Shown here in pieces: positions 44,745 through 54,121 of a stretch of DNA of 64,000 bases. The notes under the pieces were generated by a model. The model had not been told where the DNA came from, searched no databases, and saw only the letters and a list, made by a program, of their open reading frames with translations. The translations under genes were made by a program, and so were the position numbers. The stretch's first letter is position 1; each line of letters begins with the position of its first letter. The stretch is from an uncultured Cohaesibacter sp. (GTDB taxonomy: Bacteria > Pseudomonadota > Alphaproteobacteria > Rhizobiales > Cohaesibacteraceae): NCBI RefSeq assembly GCF_963666525.1, contig NZ_OY762905.1:124001-188000 (forward strand), read 5' to 3'.

Positions 44745-45470
44745 ATGATCAGGCCAACCGCAGTTTTCGCATCCGCTCTCCTCTGGCTGAGCTGCCTTTC
44801 GCAGGCACCAGCTCTGGCTCAAACCCCAAGCGCAGTGGCAAAAGCCTTCGCTGGCCGCTGGATCACCTATGATCGGAACTTTTCCGACCAGAAGAGCTGT
44901 ATCTTCGCGTTTTCCAGTGAATTGAAAGACGACATCTTCCCTATTGCCAAGACCGGGTGCACCGGCGCTCTTGCCGCCATTGTTGGCTGGCGTATCCAGA
45001 ACAACCAGTTGGTCTTTGTTGCTGAGGACAAGAGTGCCGTCGCTCTGGTCGGGGGCAATCAGGAACGAATGAGCGGTTCCATCCTGCAAAGCAAGTTGCC
45101 GATCATCTTCGAGCGTCTGGAAGTGGCCGAAAAGATCGAGCAAGCCCGCAAGTCCATCGAATGCTCTTACGTTGGCTACAGCCAGACCTGCGCTTCACCG
45201 CAGGACTTTACTCCGCCACCAGCAACCATAGGCTCGCCCTCCCCCATCCAGATCCTTGTGAACCTCAATGCGCGTGCCGAGCCTCGCAACAGCGCCTCCG
45301 TCAAGGGCGTGTTGAAGCCCAATGCCTGCGTCAGCGCCGAAGTATGTACCGTCGCGTCCGATGGCCTGTGGTGCAAGGTGAAAACGAAAAACGGCAACGC
45401 ATGGGTCAAGAAGCAGACCGTCCGTCAGCAGAGGTGGCCCATCATCACCTTCAAGAACGGCTGCGTCTGA
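44745..45470 (+). CDS. Secreted protein with Inh/AprI-like domain and SH3b domain
   Basis: 241 aa from the ATG at 44745, 22 bp after csgH. Signal peptide MIRPTAVFASALLWLSCLSQ ending near APALA. Residues ~30-125 (AGRWITYDRNF, the Cys in KSCIFAFSSE, the Cys in KTGCTGAL, VGWRIQNNQLVFVAED) match the small beta-barrel of the AprI/Inh protease-inhibitor family, including the cysteine pair. A Pro-rich linker follows, then an SH3b domain (VNLNARAEPRNSASVKGVL ... DGLWCKVKTKNGNAWVKK). It is the last gene before a strong terminator, so probably co-expressed with the curlins; its role there is unknown. Confidence 0.7.
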   Translation: MIRPTAVFASALLWLSCLSQAPALAQTPSAVAKAFAGRWITYDRNFSDQKSCIFAFSSELKDDIFPIAKTGCTGALAAIVGWRIQNNQLVFVAEDKSAVALVGGNQERMSGSILQSKLPIIFERLEVAEKIEQARKSIECSYVGYSQTCASPQDFTPPPATIGSPSPIQILVNLNARAEPRNSASVKGVLKPNACVSAEVCTVASDGLWCKVKTKNGNAWVKKQTVRQQRWPIITFKNGCV

Positions 45471-45501
45471 CATTTTCTCCTGCGCGATAGCGAGTTTTGA
45501 G

Positions 45502-45535
45502 GCCACCAGTGGCACCAAGCTGCTGGTGGCTTTTT
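45502..45535 (+). terminator. Terminator closing the curlin operon
   Basis: Perfect 8-bp stem GCCACCAG / CTGGTGGC with a 13-nt loop followed by five T, 31 bp after the SH3b-protein stop. Confidence 0.85.
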
Positions 45536-46051
45536 CATGTCTGCAATTGGAGATCATGAAGACCAGAATCAAGGAGCGCAAGACGATTCAAGACGGCTTA
45601 GAACCGAGCCAGCACAGCCCATTGCCATCAGAACCAGAGACGGATGGCATAGAACATCCGGATCCGGACATGATTCACCAGAGACTATCTGATGACAGGC
45701 GATTGACGTTTCATCCGCCTAGAGGTCAGCAAAGCCTGATCACTTCCTTTACAGGACCGCTATGCCTCCGCCTCAGGAAAAGGACACAAAGTCAGTGAGT
45801 TAGAAATAGCACCGCTCAAAAATAGCGGATCAGCCAGACGATCAAGCTCTCCAGGCTGACAGGATCCTGCTCCGCACCAACCAGGTATCGCCCACGTGCC
45901 GAACTGAGCCCAAAAAGGCATTGTCCGGCAACGGCATATGGGGCACATTCCCGCTTGCAGAACACAGCAAGAACATGTATAGTTTGTTCGTGATTTGTGC
46001 CACAGATGTTTCGCCCACGCGAACTAAGACACGCGGGAATTGGAGAGGGAA
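45536..46051. other. Intergenic region between the curli locus and lexA
   Basis: 516 bp. An 80-codon plus-strand frame from 45556 is hydrophilic, resembles nothing I know and is not called. The distal part holds the lexA promoter and a possible SOS box. Confidence 0.45.
45986..46000 (+). promoter_or_regulatory. Possible SOS box of lexA
   Basis: GTTCGTGATTTGTGC resembles the alphaproteobacterial LexA site GTTC-N7-GTTC, with one mismatch in the second half. It lies 52 bp before the lexA ATG, as expected for self-repression. GAAC also occurs at 45971-45974. Confidence 0.45.
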
Positions 46052-46765
46052 ATGCTCACACGCAAACAGCATGAACTGCTGATGTTTATTCATGAACGCA
46101 TCAAGGAATCCGGCGTTCCCCCTTCCTTCGACGAAATGAAAGACGCACTAGACCTGCGCTCCAAGTCCGGCATTCACCGTCTGATCACGGCTCTGGAAGA
46201 ACGTGGCTTTATTCGCCGGTTGCCAAACCGTGCCCGTGCGCTGGAAGTGCTGAAGCTGCCAGAATCCCTGAAACCCACCCTTGGCGGACCATCCCGAGGC
46301 TTTTCTCCAAGCGTCGTTGAAGGCGGGCTTGGCAAGACCCGCCGGGAAGAACCTGCTGCTCCCGAGATGCCAGAGGAAGGAGCCGGCATTTCGGTTCCGG
46401 TGATGGGTCGCATCGCCGCCGGCGTTCCCATTTCTGCCATCCAGCACCAATCGCACATGATTTCCGTCCCGGCAGAAATGCTGCGCGGCGGTGAACACTT
46501 CGCCCTTGAGGTGAGAGGCGACTCGATGATCGAGGCCGGGATTCTCGACGGGGATACGGTCGTCATCAAAAAATCCGATGATGCGGTTTCCGGGGATATC
46601 GTAGTCGCCCTCGTGGATGATGAGGAAGCGACCCTAAAGCGCATTCGGAAAAAAGGGGCGTCCATCGCACTGGAAGCAGCCAACCCGGCCTATGAAACAC
46701 GGATTTTCGGGCCAGACCGTGTCCGCGTTCAGGGCAAACTCGTAGGGCTTATGCGCCAGTATTAG
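46052..46765 (+). CDS. lexA: LexA repressor
   Basis: SOS repressor with self-cleaving C-terminal domain, 237 aa. ATG at 46052 with GGAGAGGG before it. N-terminal winged helix-turn-helix ([20 protein letters not shown], then [18 protein letters not shown]). Cleavage site A123-G124 in GRIAAGVP, catalytic S158 (RGDSMIEAG) and K196 (ATLKRI). The linker (75-110) is longer than in E. coli, as usual for this class. Confidence 0.97.
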   Translation: MLTRKQHELLMFIHERIKESGVPPSFDEMKDALDLRSKSGIHRLITALEERGFIRRLPNRARALEVLKLPESLKPTLGGPSRGFSPSVVEGGLGKTRREEPAAPEMPEEGAGISVPVMGRIAAGVPISAIQHQSHMISVPAEMLRGGEHFALEVRGDSMIEAGILDGDTVVIKKSDDAVSGDIVVALVDDEEATLKRIRKKGASIALEAANPAYETRIFGPDRVRVQGKLVGLMRQY

Positions 46766-46775
46766 GTGCAACCCG

Positions 46776-46804
46776 GCCGGTCGAGCCCCGCTCGCTTGAC
46801 CGGC
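46776..46804. terminator. Hairpin between lexA and comEC
   Basis: GCCGGTC / GACCGGC with a 15-nt loop just after lexA, between convergent genes. No T-run, so termination is uncertain. Confidence 0.4.
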
Positions 46805-46984
46805 TCACCTGAAACAGCTCATCATCGGTCGCACAGAACTGGCCTACCAATGAACTGGCGGTTTGAATAATTGTCTGAACAGACCGGGTGGCAATGGTTA
46901 ATGACCTTTTGAGGTTATCGGCGCCGCTCGCACCGGTCGATGCATCTACCGTGCCCCTCCGATCACACCCGCCTGTTTCAGAGC

Positions 46985-49432
46985 TCAGGATTGCGGCATC
47001 CATGGCCGCTTTCCCTTCGGAAGAGCCGTCATTTCCTTAAGCGTCCAGAGCTGATCATCGCCGTTGTGAAACACATCGGCATTCTGCCCACACTTCAGCC
47101 CCAAATGATCGCCGCCGGCCGCCCCTCTGCAAGACTTCGTGTCTCCGCTGTCGACTGCCTTGAATGAGAGGAAGCGAGCCCCCGCTTCAGCCAGCGCGGC
47201 GTCTCCAAGCATCAGTGCCGGACCAATGCAGCTCTGCGGGATCGGCAATCGCGATACGATGATATCGCGCCGCTGGCATTCCTCGTCAAAAGCATCCGGC
47301 TTCTTGACGATTGCCAGCGACAAAGACGTTCTGTCGCCCCTTACCGTATAGAGAGACGGAACAAGGCAGGCTTCCTTGTCACAGGCAGAGACTCCGGCGA
47401 CAGATGCGCTGCCGCCCAGAGCCCGGGTGTCGCCGTCGGCCCGCAAAAGCGCGTTGAAATCCAGCGTCATCTTTCGCCCGCCTGTCAGTTGCCACGCTCC
47501 ACTTTCATCCCGCGTGGCGATGCGCGTCCCACTTTCAGATATCCAGACATCCGGCATCGGACTATACCACCATAACGCCAGGGCAAGCAGCATGGGTATG
47601 GCAGCCAGCGCGGAAAGCAGGCGACGGTGGATAGTATAGACAGCCAGCACCAACACCACGAGCGGCAGAAAGTTCCCGCCCGCCTTGACGACCAGATAGT
47701 CTGCGGATGACCAGCTCGAGGTCATCTCGGCAATCGCGATCACCCAGTCAAGCCCCCACTCAACCAGCTTGAGCGGCCAGCTCTGCAGCCCGAATGGTGT
47801 CAGTAGAACGGTCACAAGTCCCATAGGCATCACCAACAGACTGACCAGCGGCATGGCCAACAGATTGGTCACCAGACCATATGGCGCCATCTGTTGAAAA
47901 TGGGCAACGGAGAAAGGCAACACCGCAATGCTGGCAATTAGCGAAGTGAGCCCGATCCCGGAGATCCATCGCCCGACAGTCATGATGCCCCCCATCATCA
48001 GACCATGCGCTGCACCGGAACCATGATCCGCATCCGCACGGCGATATCGAAAGCGGGTCAGTCGATCATAAGAGGCTATAAGTGCAGCCGTCGCAGCAAA
48101 CGACATCTGCATGCCCGCTTCGACAACACCATAAGGCTGCATGAAGATCAGCAGGATCAACACCAGCGCCAGATTTTGCATGGTCATCGCCGAGCGTTTA
48201 GCCAATATCGCCACAAGAAATATCGCCGTCATGCAGAACGCCCGGATGGTGGCAACCGACGACCCGGACAGTACCAGATAGGCCACGGCGCTGAGGAGTG
48301 CCGCCCCTGCAGCCCACTGCTTGATAGGATAGCGCAGCGCCAGGAATGGCCACAAGGCGAGAAATCCCCTGACACCCCAGAAGACAGTCATCGTAACCAG
48401 CGCCATATGCAACCCGGAGATCGCAAGAATATGCGCAAGCCCGCTGCGCCGGAGGGCCGTTTCGACATCCTCCAGAAGAAAATCCCGTTTGCCAACGGCC
48501 AGCGCTGCCGCAAGCCCACCCGCCTTTCCATCAATCCTATGGTCTATGTAGCTGGCAACCCGCTGTCGTGTTCGCTCGATCCCGTCTTTCAGCGTCTGGC
48601 CGAAAGTTGCCAGAACACCGTCCCGCTTATCTGGCAACCGCGTGATGGAGCGGCCAAGATAGCCCTGCCCGCCAATCGCCCTTGCCCATAGATACCGCCC
48701 ATAGTCAAACCCTCCCGGATAGGCCGGCCGTTGCAAAGGCGTCAACAGTGCCACCATCTTCAGTCGTTCTCCGACCCGGTAAGTCTCGCCCATGGCCCGA
48801 CGAACAAGCAACAGCTTGTGCGGTGTCTCATCAGGCTCGAGCTTGTTGATGGCTTCCACGGCAATGGTCCAGCGCTCCTGCTGCCGCTCTGCGGTACCTC
48901 GCTGCTCGACCCGTTCCAGACGTCCAGTAATCTCGCCAGAAAGATCGTTCTCAAGCACCGGCGTGGTGGCGAATTGTCCGTGACCGCATGCGGCGCAAAG
49001 CCCGACAACGACGGAGGTTGCCAGCAGCAGGGGAAATGTCACCACACCCTTTCGCGCTCGCATGAAGGCCCAGACACAAAGCCCCGTCGCCGCCGCAAGC
49101 AACACCGCAAAACTTGGCTCATCCGGCAAGCCGTAATAGATGGCCGCTCCAAACCCCATGAACACGCCCACCCAGAGAAAGCGGGCATTCTGATCAATAC
49201 AGTCCTCTTGCCAGTTGCGAGCCAAGAGCTGCCAGAAGGCTTCCAGACGGAATGCCAGACGACGCATCAGCGCAGGTCTGCCGGTCAGGCCCTGCCAGTC
49301 ATAACTCCCCTCGCAGGACACATCCCCGCCCCCCTCGCCAGGACTATCATCTGGACCAACATCTGGGCTTGGAACAAGGGGCCAAACCGTTTGGCCGGCA
49401 TCCTCTGGCTGATGGAAGGGGCTTTGCGTCAT
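46985..49432 (-). CDS. comEC: ComEC/Rec2 family competence membrane protein
   Basis: Polytopic inner-membrane protein of the DNA-uptake channel family, 815 aa. N-terminal hydrophobic pair (WVGVFMGFGAAIYYGL and following), a DUF4131/OB-like soluble part (about 150-290), then the competence domain with the signature RRSGLAHILAISGLHMALV and several membrane helices. The C-terminal ~130 residues form a soluble domain without the HxHxDH metal motif of longer ComEC proteins. AAGGACG precedes the ATG. Whether the organism is competent cannot be said. Confidence 0.92.
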   Translation of the reverse strand: MTQSPFHQPEDAGQTVWPLVPSPDVGPDDSPGEGGGDVSCEGSYDWQGLTGRPALMRRLAFRLEAFWQLLARNWQEDCIDQNARFLWVGVFMGFGAAIYYGLPDEPSFAVLLAAATGLCVWAFMRARKGVVTFPLLLATSVVVGLCAACGHGQFATTPVLENDLSGEITGRLERVEQRGTAERQQERWTIAVEAINKLEPDETPHKLLLVRRAMGETYRVGERLKMVALLTPLQRPAYPGGFDYGRYLWARAIGGQGYLGRSITRLPDKRDGVLATFGQTLKDGIERTRQRVASYIDHRIDGKAGGLAAALAVGKRDFLLEDVETALRRSGLAHILAISGLHMALVTMTVFWGVRGFLALWPFLALRYPIKQWAAGAALLSAVAYLVLSGSSVATIRAFCMTAIFLVAILAKRSAMTMQNLALVLILLIFMQPYGVVEAGMQMSFAATAALIASYDRLTRFRYRRADADHGSGAAHGLMMGGIMTVGRWISGIGLTSLIASIAVLPFSVAHFQQMAPYGLVTNLLAMPLVSLLVMPMGLVTVLLTPFGLQSWPLKLVEWGLDWVIAIAEMTSSWSSADYLVVKAGGNFLPLVVLVLAVYTIHRRLLSALAAIPMLLALALWWYSPMPDVWISESGTRIATRDESGAWQLTGGRKMTLDFNALLRADGDTRALGGSASVAGVSACDKEACLVPSLYTVRGDRTSLSLAIVKKPDAFDEECQRRDIIVSRLPIPQSCIGPALMLGDAALAEAGARFLSFKAVDSGDTKSCRGAAGGDHLGLKCGQNADVFHNGDDQLWTLKEMTALPKGKRPWMPQS

Positions 49433-49635
49433 ATTTCGTCCTTATGCACCCTTTTTTCGACACTCTGACAGCCCTGAGGTCTTTCGCCACAGGCGCAAGC
49501 TGTGCTAGATCCTTCACAACTTCGATCGCCGGTTCATGAAGCAGTGCATAGTGCGTGGCTCTCCAGAGTTTGCCTGCACAACCTGCCTCAACTTCTGGTG
49601 TACTATATCCCGAACAACAGGTTACTGATAGCATT

Positions 49636-51057
49636 ATGTGTTCCCAGGTTGTAACGCGCTTCGCACCGTCCCCTACAGGTTTTCTTCACATCGGCGGAGC
49701 CCGCACCGCTCTCTTCAACTGGCTCTATGCCAAAGCCAACGGCGGCAAGATGCTGCTCCGTATCGAAGATACTGACCGCGAACGTTCCACCGAAGCCGCC
49801 ATTGACGCGATCATCGCTGGCATGGAGTGGATGGGACTGAGCTATGACGGCGATCCCATCTCTCAGTATTCCCGGGTTGAACGGCATCAGGAAGTCGTCG
49901 AGCAGCTGCTGGAAAAAGGCATGGCCTATCGTTGCTACTGCTCTCCCGAAGAGCTTACCGAGATGCGCGAGAAGGCCCGCGCCGAGAAACGCCCACCGCG
50001 CTATGATGGCACCTGGCGTGATCGCGACCCGTCCGAAGCACCGGCAGGCGTTGCTCCGGCCATTCGCCTCAAGGCCCCCCAGGAAGGCATCACGGTAATC
50101 GAAGATCAGGTTCAGGGTACCGTCAAGTTCCCGAACAAGGACCTTGATGACATGATCATCATGCGTTCGGACGGCAACCCGACCTATAACCTTGCCGTGG
50201 TTGTCGACGACCATGACATGGGCGTCACCCACATCATGCGCGGCGACGACCACCTGACCAACGCAGCCCGCCAGACTCTCGTCTATCAGGCCATGGGTTG
50301 GGATGTCCCCGTCATGGCTCATATACCGCTGATCCATGGACCAGATGGCGCGAAACTGTCCAAGCGTCACGGTGCCCTTGGCGTCGAAGCCTATCGCGAC
50401 ATGGGATATCTTCCCGTTGCCATGCGCAACTATCTTGTCCGGCTGGGCTGGGCCCATGGCGACGATGAAGTCATGACGACGGAACAGATGGTCGAATGGT
50501 TTGGCTTTGAAGGCATGAACAAGGCCGCATCGCGCTTCGACTTCAAAAAGCTCGAAAACCTCAATGGCATTCACATGCGTCATGCAGATGACGCCGACCT
50601 CTACGCCCAGCTCACCGCCCTGCTGCCACATCTGGAAGACGGACAGGCCATGCTGGACAAGATCGATGATGCCAAAGAGGCCCAGATCATGCTGGCCATG
50701 CCGAGCGTCAAGGAACGCGCCAAGACGCTGCTCGAACTCAAGGACGGCCTTGCATTCCTGTTCGACACCCGGCCACTGGAAATGGAAGAGAAGGCAGCCA
50801 AGCAGCTGACCGACGAATCCCGCGCCATGCTGAAGGAGCTTCTGCCGCGCCTTGAAGCCCTCGCCGAGTGGACCCTAGAAAGCACGGACGCCGAGGTAAG
50901 AGCCTTTGCTGAAGAGAAGGATCTCAAACTTGGCAAAGTCGCCCAGCCGTTGCGCGCCGCCATGACTGGCCGTGCCACCTCGCCGGGAATCTTCGACGTT
51001 CTGATTATTTTGGGCAAAGATGAATCAATCGCCCGCCTTAAGGATCAGGCCCAATAG
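49636..51057 (+). CDS. gltX: Glutamate--tRNA ligase
   Basis: Class I aminoacyl-tRNA synthetase charging tRNA-Glu, 473 aa from the ATG at 49636; the frame opens 81 bp earlier but the family starts at [20 protein letters not shown] (HIGH motif as HIGG). The KMSKS equivalent is AKLSKRHG. Further blocks: [42 protein letters not shown]. Alphaproteobacteria often carry two GltX enzymes, one partly acting on tRNA-Gln; which this is cannot be told here. Confidence 0.95.
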   Translation: MCSQVVTRFAPSPTGFLHIGGARTALFNWLYAKANGGKMLLRIEDTDRERSTEAAIDAIIAGMEWMGLSYDGDPISQYSRVERHQEVVEQLLEKGMAYRCYCSPEELTEMREKARAEKRPPRYDGTWRDRDPSEAPAGVAPAIRLKAPQEGITVIEDQVQGTVKFPNKDLDDMIIMRSDGNPTYNLAVVVDDHDMGVTHIMRGDDHLTNAARQTLVYQAMGWDVPVMAHIPLIHGPDGAKLSKRHGALGVEAYRDMGYLPVAMRNYLVRLGWAHGDDEVMTTEQMVEWFGFEGMNKAASRFDFKKLENLNGIHMRHADDADLYAQLTALLPHLEDGQAMLDKIDDAKEAQIMLAMPSVKERAKTLLELKDGLAFLFDTRPLEMEEKAAKQLTDESRAMLKELLPRLEALAEWTLESTDAEVRAFAEEKDLKLGKVAQPLRAAMTGRATSPGIFDVLIILGKDESIARLKDQAQ

Positions 51058-51090
51058 GGTTTTTACACAGCCTTTTGAAAATAATAATGC

Positions 51091-51117
51091 AAAAGCCGAC
51101 CTCTTGGTCGGCTTTTT
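51091..51117 (+). terminator. Terminator of gltX
   Basis: Perfect AAAAGCCGAC / GTCGGCTTTT stem, 6-nt loop, five T, 33 bp after the gltX stop. Confidence 0.9.
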
Positions 51118-51474
51118 ACGTATCTTGAATACGAATGACAAGATTTCAGGACAAATACGCAACAAATAAAAAGATGAATCCGTACTTGCCAAATTCCAGC
51201 AGAATAAGCATAGTCTTATCGCGATAATTGTTTCAACAATTACGAATATCATGCGACTGAAGCGCTCATACTTTTGTAGGATAAGACACTGAAAATCCTA
51301 TATATTTTACAGTCCGGCACCTATATTCAGTCCTAAGACTGCTTGCTACCAAGCGAAAAATCAGATACCGAAAGCGCAATTCCTACGTTGTCGTGGAAGG
51401 TTTCGCGTACCCACGCACGAAGCTCAACCGCCATAAACAACAGCAAATAGTTTTCAAAATTTGGGAGTATCCGA
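51118..51474. other. gltA upstream region
   Basis: 357 bp, AT-rich, non-coding. It contains TAATTGTT-TC-AACAATTA (51225-51242), a perfect 8-bp dyad around a 2-nt centre, about 230 bp before gltA. Promoter boxes not assigned; GGGAG serves gltA. Confidence 0.5.
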
Positions 51475-52764
51475 ATGAGTGATAAAAAAGCAACTTTGAC
51501 TGTTGGTGACCAGTCCTGGGAGTTCCCCATCAAAAGCGGATCTATCGGGCCAGACGTTATCGACATCGGGTCCCTCTACAAAGAAACCGGAATGTTCACC
51601 TACGATCCAGGCTTCACCTCGACGGCATCATGTGAGTCAGAAATCACTTACATCGATGGCGAAAAGGGCGTTCTGTTGTATCGCGGCTACCCGATCGAAC
51701 AGTTGGCCGAACATGGTGACTTCCTTGAAACCTGTTACTTGCTGCTTTATGGGCACCTGCCGACTCCTGAAGAGAAGAAAGACTTCGACACCCGCGTGAC
51801 GCGCCACACCATGGTGCACGAGCAGATGAGCAAGTTCTACACTGGCTATCGTCGTGACTCCCACCCGATGGCTGTGATGGTCGGTATCGTTGGCGCGCTG
51901 TCTGCCTTCTATCATGACTCCACGGACATTGCCGATCCGCATCAGCGCATGGTCGCATCCCTTCGCATGATCGCGAAGATGCCCACCATGGCGGCCATGG
52001 CCTACAAATACTCGATCGGCCAGCCGTTTGTGTATCCGCGCAATGACCTCAGCTATGCAGCGAACTTCCTGCATATGTGCTTCTCCGTTCCGGCTGAGCC
52101 ATATGAGGTGAACCCAGTGCTGGCACGCGCCATGGACCGTATCTTCATTCTGCATGCCGATCACGAGCAGAACGCCTCGACTTCGACGGTTCGTCTTGCA
52201 GGTTCTTCGGGCGCCAACCCGTTCGGCTGTATTGCTGCCGGTATCGCCTGCCTTTGGGGCCCGGCACACGGTGGTGCCAACGAGGCCGCTCTCAACATGC
52301 TCCATCAGATTGGAACCGTTGACCGCGTGGCCGAGTTCGTTGCCAAGGCAAAAGACAAGAATGATCCGTTCCGCCTGATGGGCTTCGGCCATCGCGTCTA
52401 CAAGAACTATGACCCGCGTGCGCGCATCATGCAGCAGACCTGCCATGAAGTGCTCAATGAACTGGGCCATGGCGATGATCCGACCCTGCAGGTTGCAATG
52501 GAACTGGAAAAGATCGCCCTTAGCGATGAGTATTTCATCGAGAAGAAGCTCTATCCGAACATCGACTTCTATTCCGGCATCACCCTGCGTGCTCTGGGCT
52601 TCCCGGCAGAGATGTTCACCGTGCTGTTCGCTGTGGCTCGTTCCGTGGGCTGGATTGCCCAGTGGAAAGAGATGGTGGAAGATCCATCCCAGCGCATCGG
52701 TCGCCCACGTCAGCTCTTTGCTGGCGCCCCAATGCGCGACTATGTCGAGATGGAAGACCGCTAA
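51475..52764 (+). CDS. gltA: Citrate synthase
   Basis: Condenses acetyl-CoA and oxaloacetate at the entry of the TCA cycle. 429 aa, the long hexameric type-II form with the N-terminal beta domain. Family motifs: [65 protein letters not shown] and [10 protein letters not shown]. It uses the acetyl-CoA made by the pdh complex encoded in this window. Confidence 0.98.
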   Translation: MSDKKATLTVGDQSWEFPIKSGSIGPDVIDIGSLYKETGMFTYDPGFTSTASCESEITYIDGEKGVLLYRGYPIEQLAEHGDFLETCYLLLYGHLPTPEEKKDFDTRVTRHTMVHEQMSKFYTGYRRDSHPMAVMVGIVGALSAFYHDSTDIADPHQRMVASLRMIAKMPTMAAMAYKYSIGQPFVYPRNDLSYAANFLHMCFSVPAEPYEVNPVLARAMDRIFILHADHEQNASTSTVRLAGSSGANPFGCIAAGIACLWGPAHGGANEAALNMLHQIGTVDRVAEFVAKAKDKNDPFRLMGFGHRVYKNYDPRARIMQQTCHEVLNELGHGDDPTLQVAMELEKIALSDEYFIEKKLYPNIDFYSGITLRALGFPAEMFTVLFAVARSVGWIAQWKEMVEDPSQRIGRPRQLFAGAPMRDYVEMEDR

Positions 52765-52796
52765 GCGCAGCTCGTCTCCCTGCACCACAAATGCAG

Positions 52797-52823
52797 AAAG
52801 GCTCCCTTATGGGAGCCTTTTTC
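52797..52823. terminator. Bidirectional terminator between gltA and lpxB
   Basis: Perfect AAAGGCTCCC / GGGAGCCTTT stem with TTAT loop and extra T, between convergent genes. Confidence 0.85.
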
Positions 52824-52879
52824 ATTTGGGCATGATGTCAGGAGATATCCCTGAGCCCATCTTTCCGAAGTGACAAACT

Positions 52880-54031
52880 TCATTGAGGCAGGAAATCCCG
52901 CACGATACGGGCAACCCGCTCGCTAGGGGTTTCATCAGGCAGGGTCATCTTCTCATCCAGCTCGTCAAGAGCAGAGACCTGTGCTGCCCGGGCCGGGCCA
53001 GCCTCAAGCAACGGCAGCAGATTGTCTGCCAGTGTCCGGGCATTGGCTTCATCGTCGAGAAACTCAGGGATTGCATTCCGCCCCAACACAAGATTGGTCA
53101 GCACAATCGAATGGGCCGTCAGCAGCCATTTGAACTGACGAACAACCCAGTCAACCTTGTAGGCAACCACCATAGGAATACCCGAAAGACCAAGTTCGAG
53201 CGTGACTGTCCCCGAAGCCGCCAACGCGGCATGAGCCTTGCGGAAAGCGGCAAACTTGGCATCTTCCCCAACCACTATCTCAGGCTGAACGGGCCAACTC
53301 TTCAGTCCCTCGTCAATCAGCCCCCTGAGATGGCTGACCGCTGGCAGAATGACACGCAGATTTGGATGGCGCTCCCTTGCCAGTCGTACGACTTCGCCAA
53401 ACTCGATCAGCAATCGCGACACCTCACTCCGGCGCGACCCCGGCAGAACCAGGAGAACAGGCGCGTCCAGCGGCTCCCGTTCACCGGCTTGAGGGCGCAG
53501 CACGTCGAGGCGCTCGATAAGAGGGTGACCGACATAGGTGCAGGGAGGGCCCATGAGGCGCCGATGCGCCTCAACCTCGAAGGGCAGCAGCGCCAGCACA
53601 TGATCGACATAGCGTGTCATCTTGCGGGCCCGACCGGGGCGCCAGGCCCACACGCTGGGAGAGACATAATCGACGATCGGCAAGTCCGGACGTCGCTTGC
53701 GAACGCGCTTGGCCACGGCATGGGTAAACTCGGGACTGTCAATGATCAGAAGGAGATCCGGCTTCTTGGCAATCACATCCTCAACCACTTCCATCCCGCG
53801 CCTATGCAGGGAAGGATATTGTCGAATGATATTGATGATCCCCATTACAGCGATCTCAGAGAGCGGAAAGAGCGTCGATAGCCCCTCTTCCTGCATCCGC
53901 TCTCCGGCCAGCCCGGCAAAGCGAACCCGACCGCCCAGCAATGCCCTGATGGCCTTGACAGCGCGCGCTCCGAGTTGATCGCCGGAATCCTCGCCAATAA
54001 CGATATAGATCAGCGGACCCTTGTCGTCCAT
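52880..54031 (-). CDS. lpxB: Lipid-A-disaccharide synthase
   Basis: Glycosyltransferase that joins UDP-2,3-diacylglucosamine and lipid X, at the inner face of the inner membrane. 383 aa. GEDSGDQLGARAVKAI start, FPLSEIAVMGI, LIIDSPEFTHAVAKR, VDYVSPSVWAWRPGRA, VGHPLIERLD, LLVLPGSRRSEV and ALAASGTVTLELGLSGIPMVVAY. Last gene of the lpx cluster, 90 bp after lpxI. Confidence 0.96.
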   Translation of the reverse strand: MDDKGPLIYIVIGEDSGDQLGARAVKAIRALLGGRVRFAGLAGERMQEEGLSTLFPLSEIAVMGIINIIRQYPSLHRRGMEVVEDVIAKKPDLLLIIDSPEFTHAVAKRVRKRRPDLPIVDYVSPSVWAWRPGRARKMTRYVDHVLALLPFEVEAHRRLMGPPCTYVGHPLIERLDVLRPQAGEREPLDAPVLLVLPGSRRSEVSRLLIEFGEVVRLARERHPNLRVILPAVSHLRGLIDEGLKSWPVQPEIVVGEDAKFAAFRKAHAALAASGTVTLELGLSGIPMVVAYKVDWVVRQFKWLLTAHSIVLTNLVLGRNAIPEFLDDEANARTLADNLLPLLEAGPARAAQVSALDELDEKMTLPDETPSERVARIVRDFLPQ

Positions 54032-54121
54032 TCGCCTTCTCCTCAGCCCCGGAACCGCGAAGGAGACCTTTCCCGACCGCGGACGTCATATGCCTTTTGC
54101 CAACCAATAGTCACAGCCAGA

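Noticed and set aside
45556-45798. 80-codon plus-strand frame after the curlin operon
   Set aside because: Hydrophilic, low-complexity product with no known pattern; it lies in the region leading to lexA and begins within 25 bp of a terminator.
33009-46051. Mobile element carrying the curli genes
   Set aside because: No integrase, transposase, tRNA end or long terminal repeat seen at either side; only gene order hints at insertion.
46985-47400. Truncated ComEC, because the metal-binding hydrolase domain is missing
   Set aside because: The C-terminal region is an intact soluble domain, and as far as I recall ComEC proteins in this group commonly lack the HxHxDH motif.
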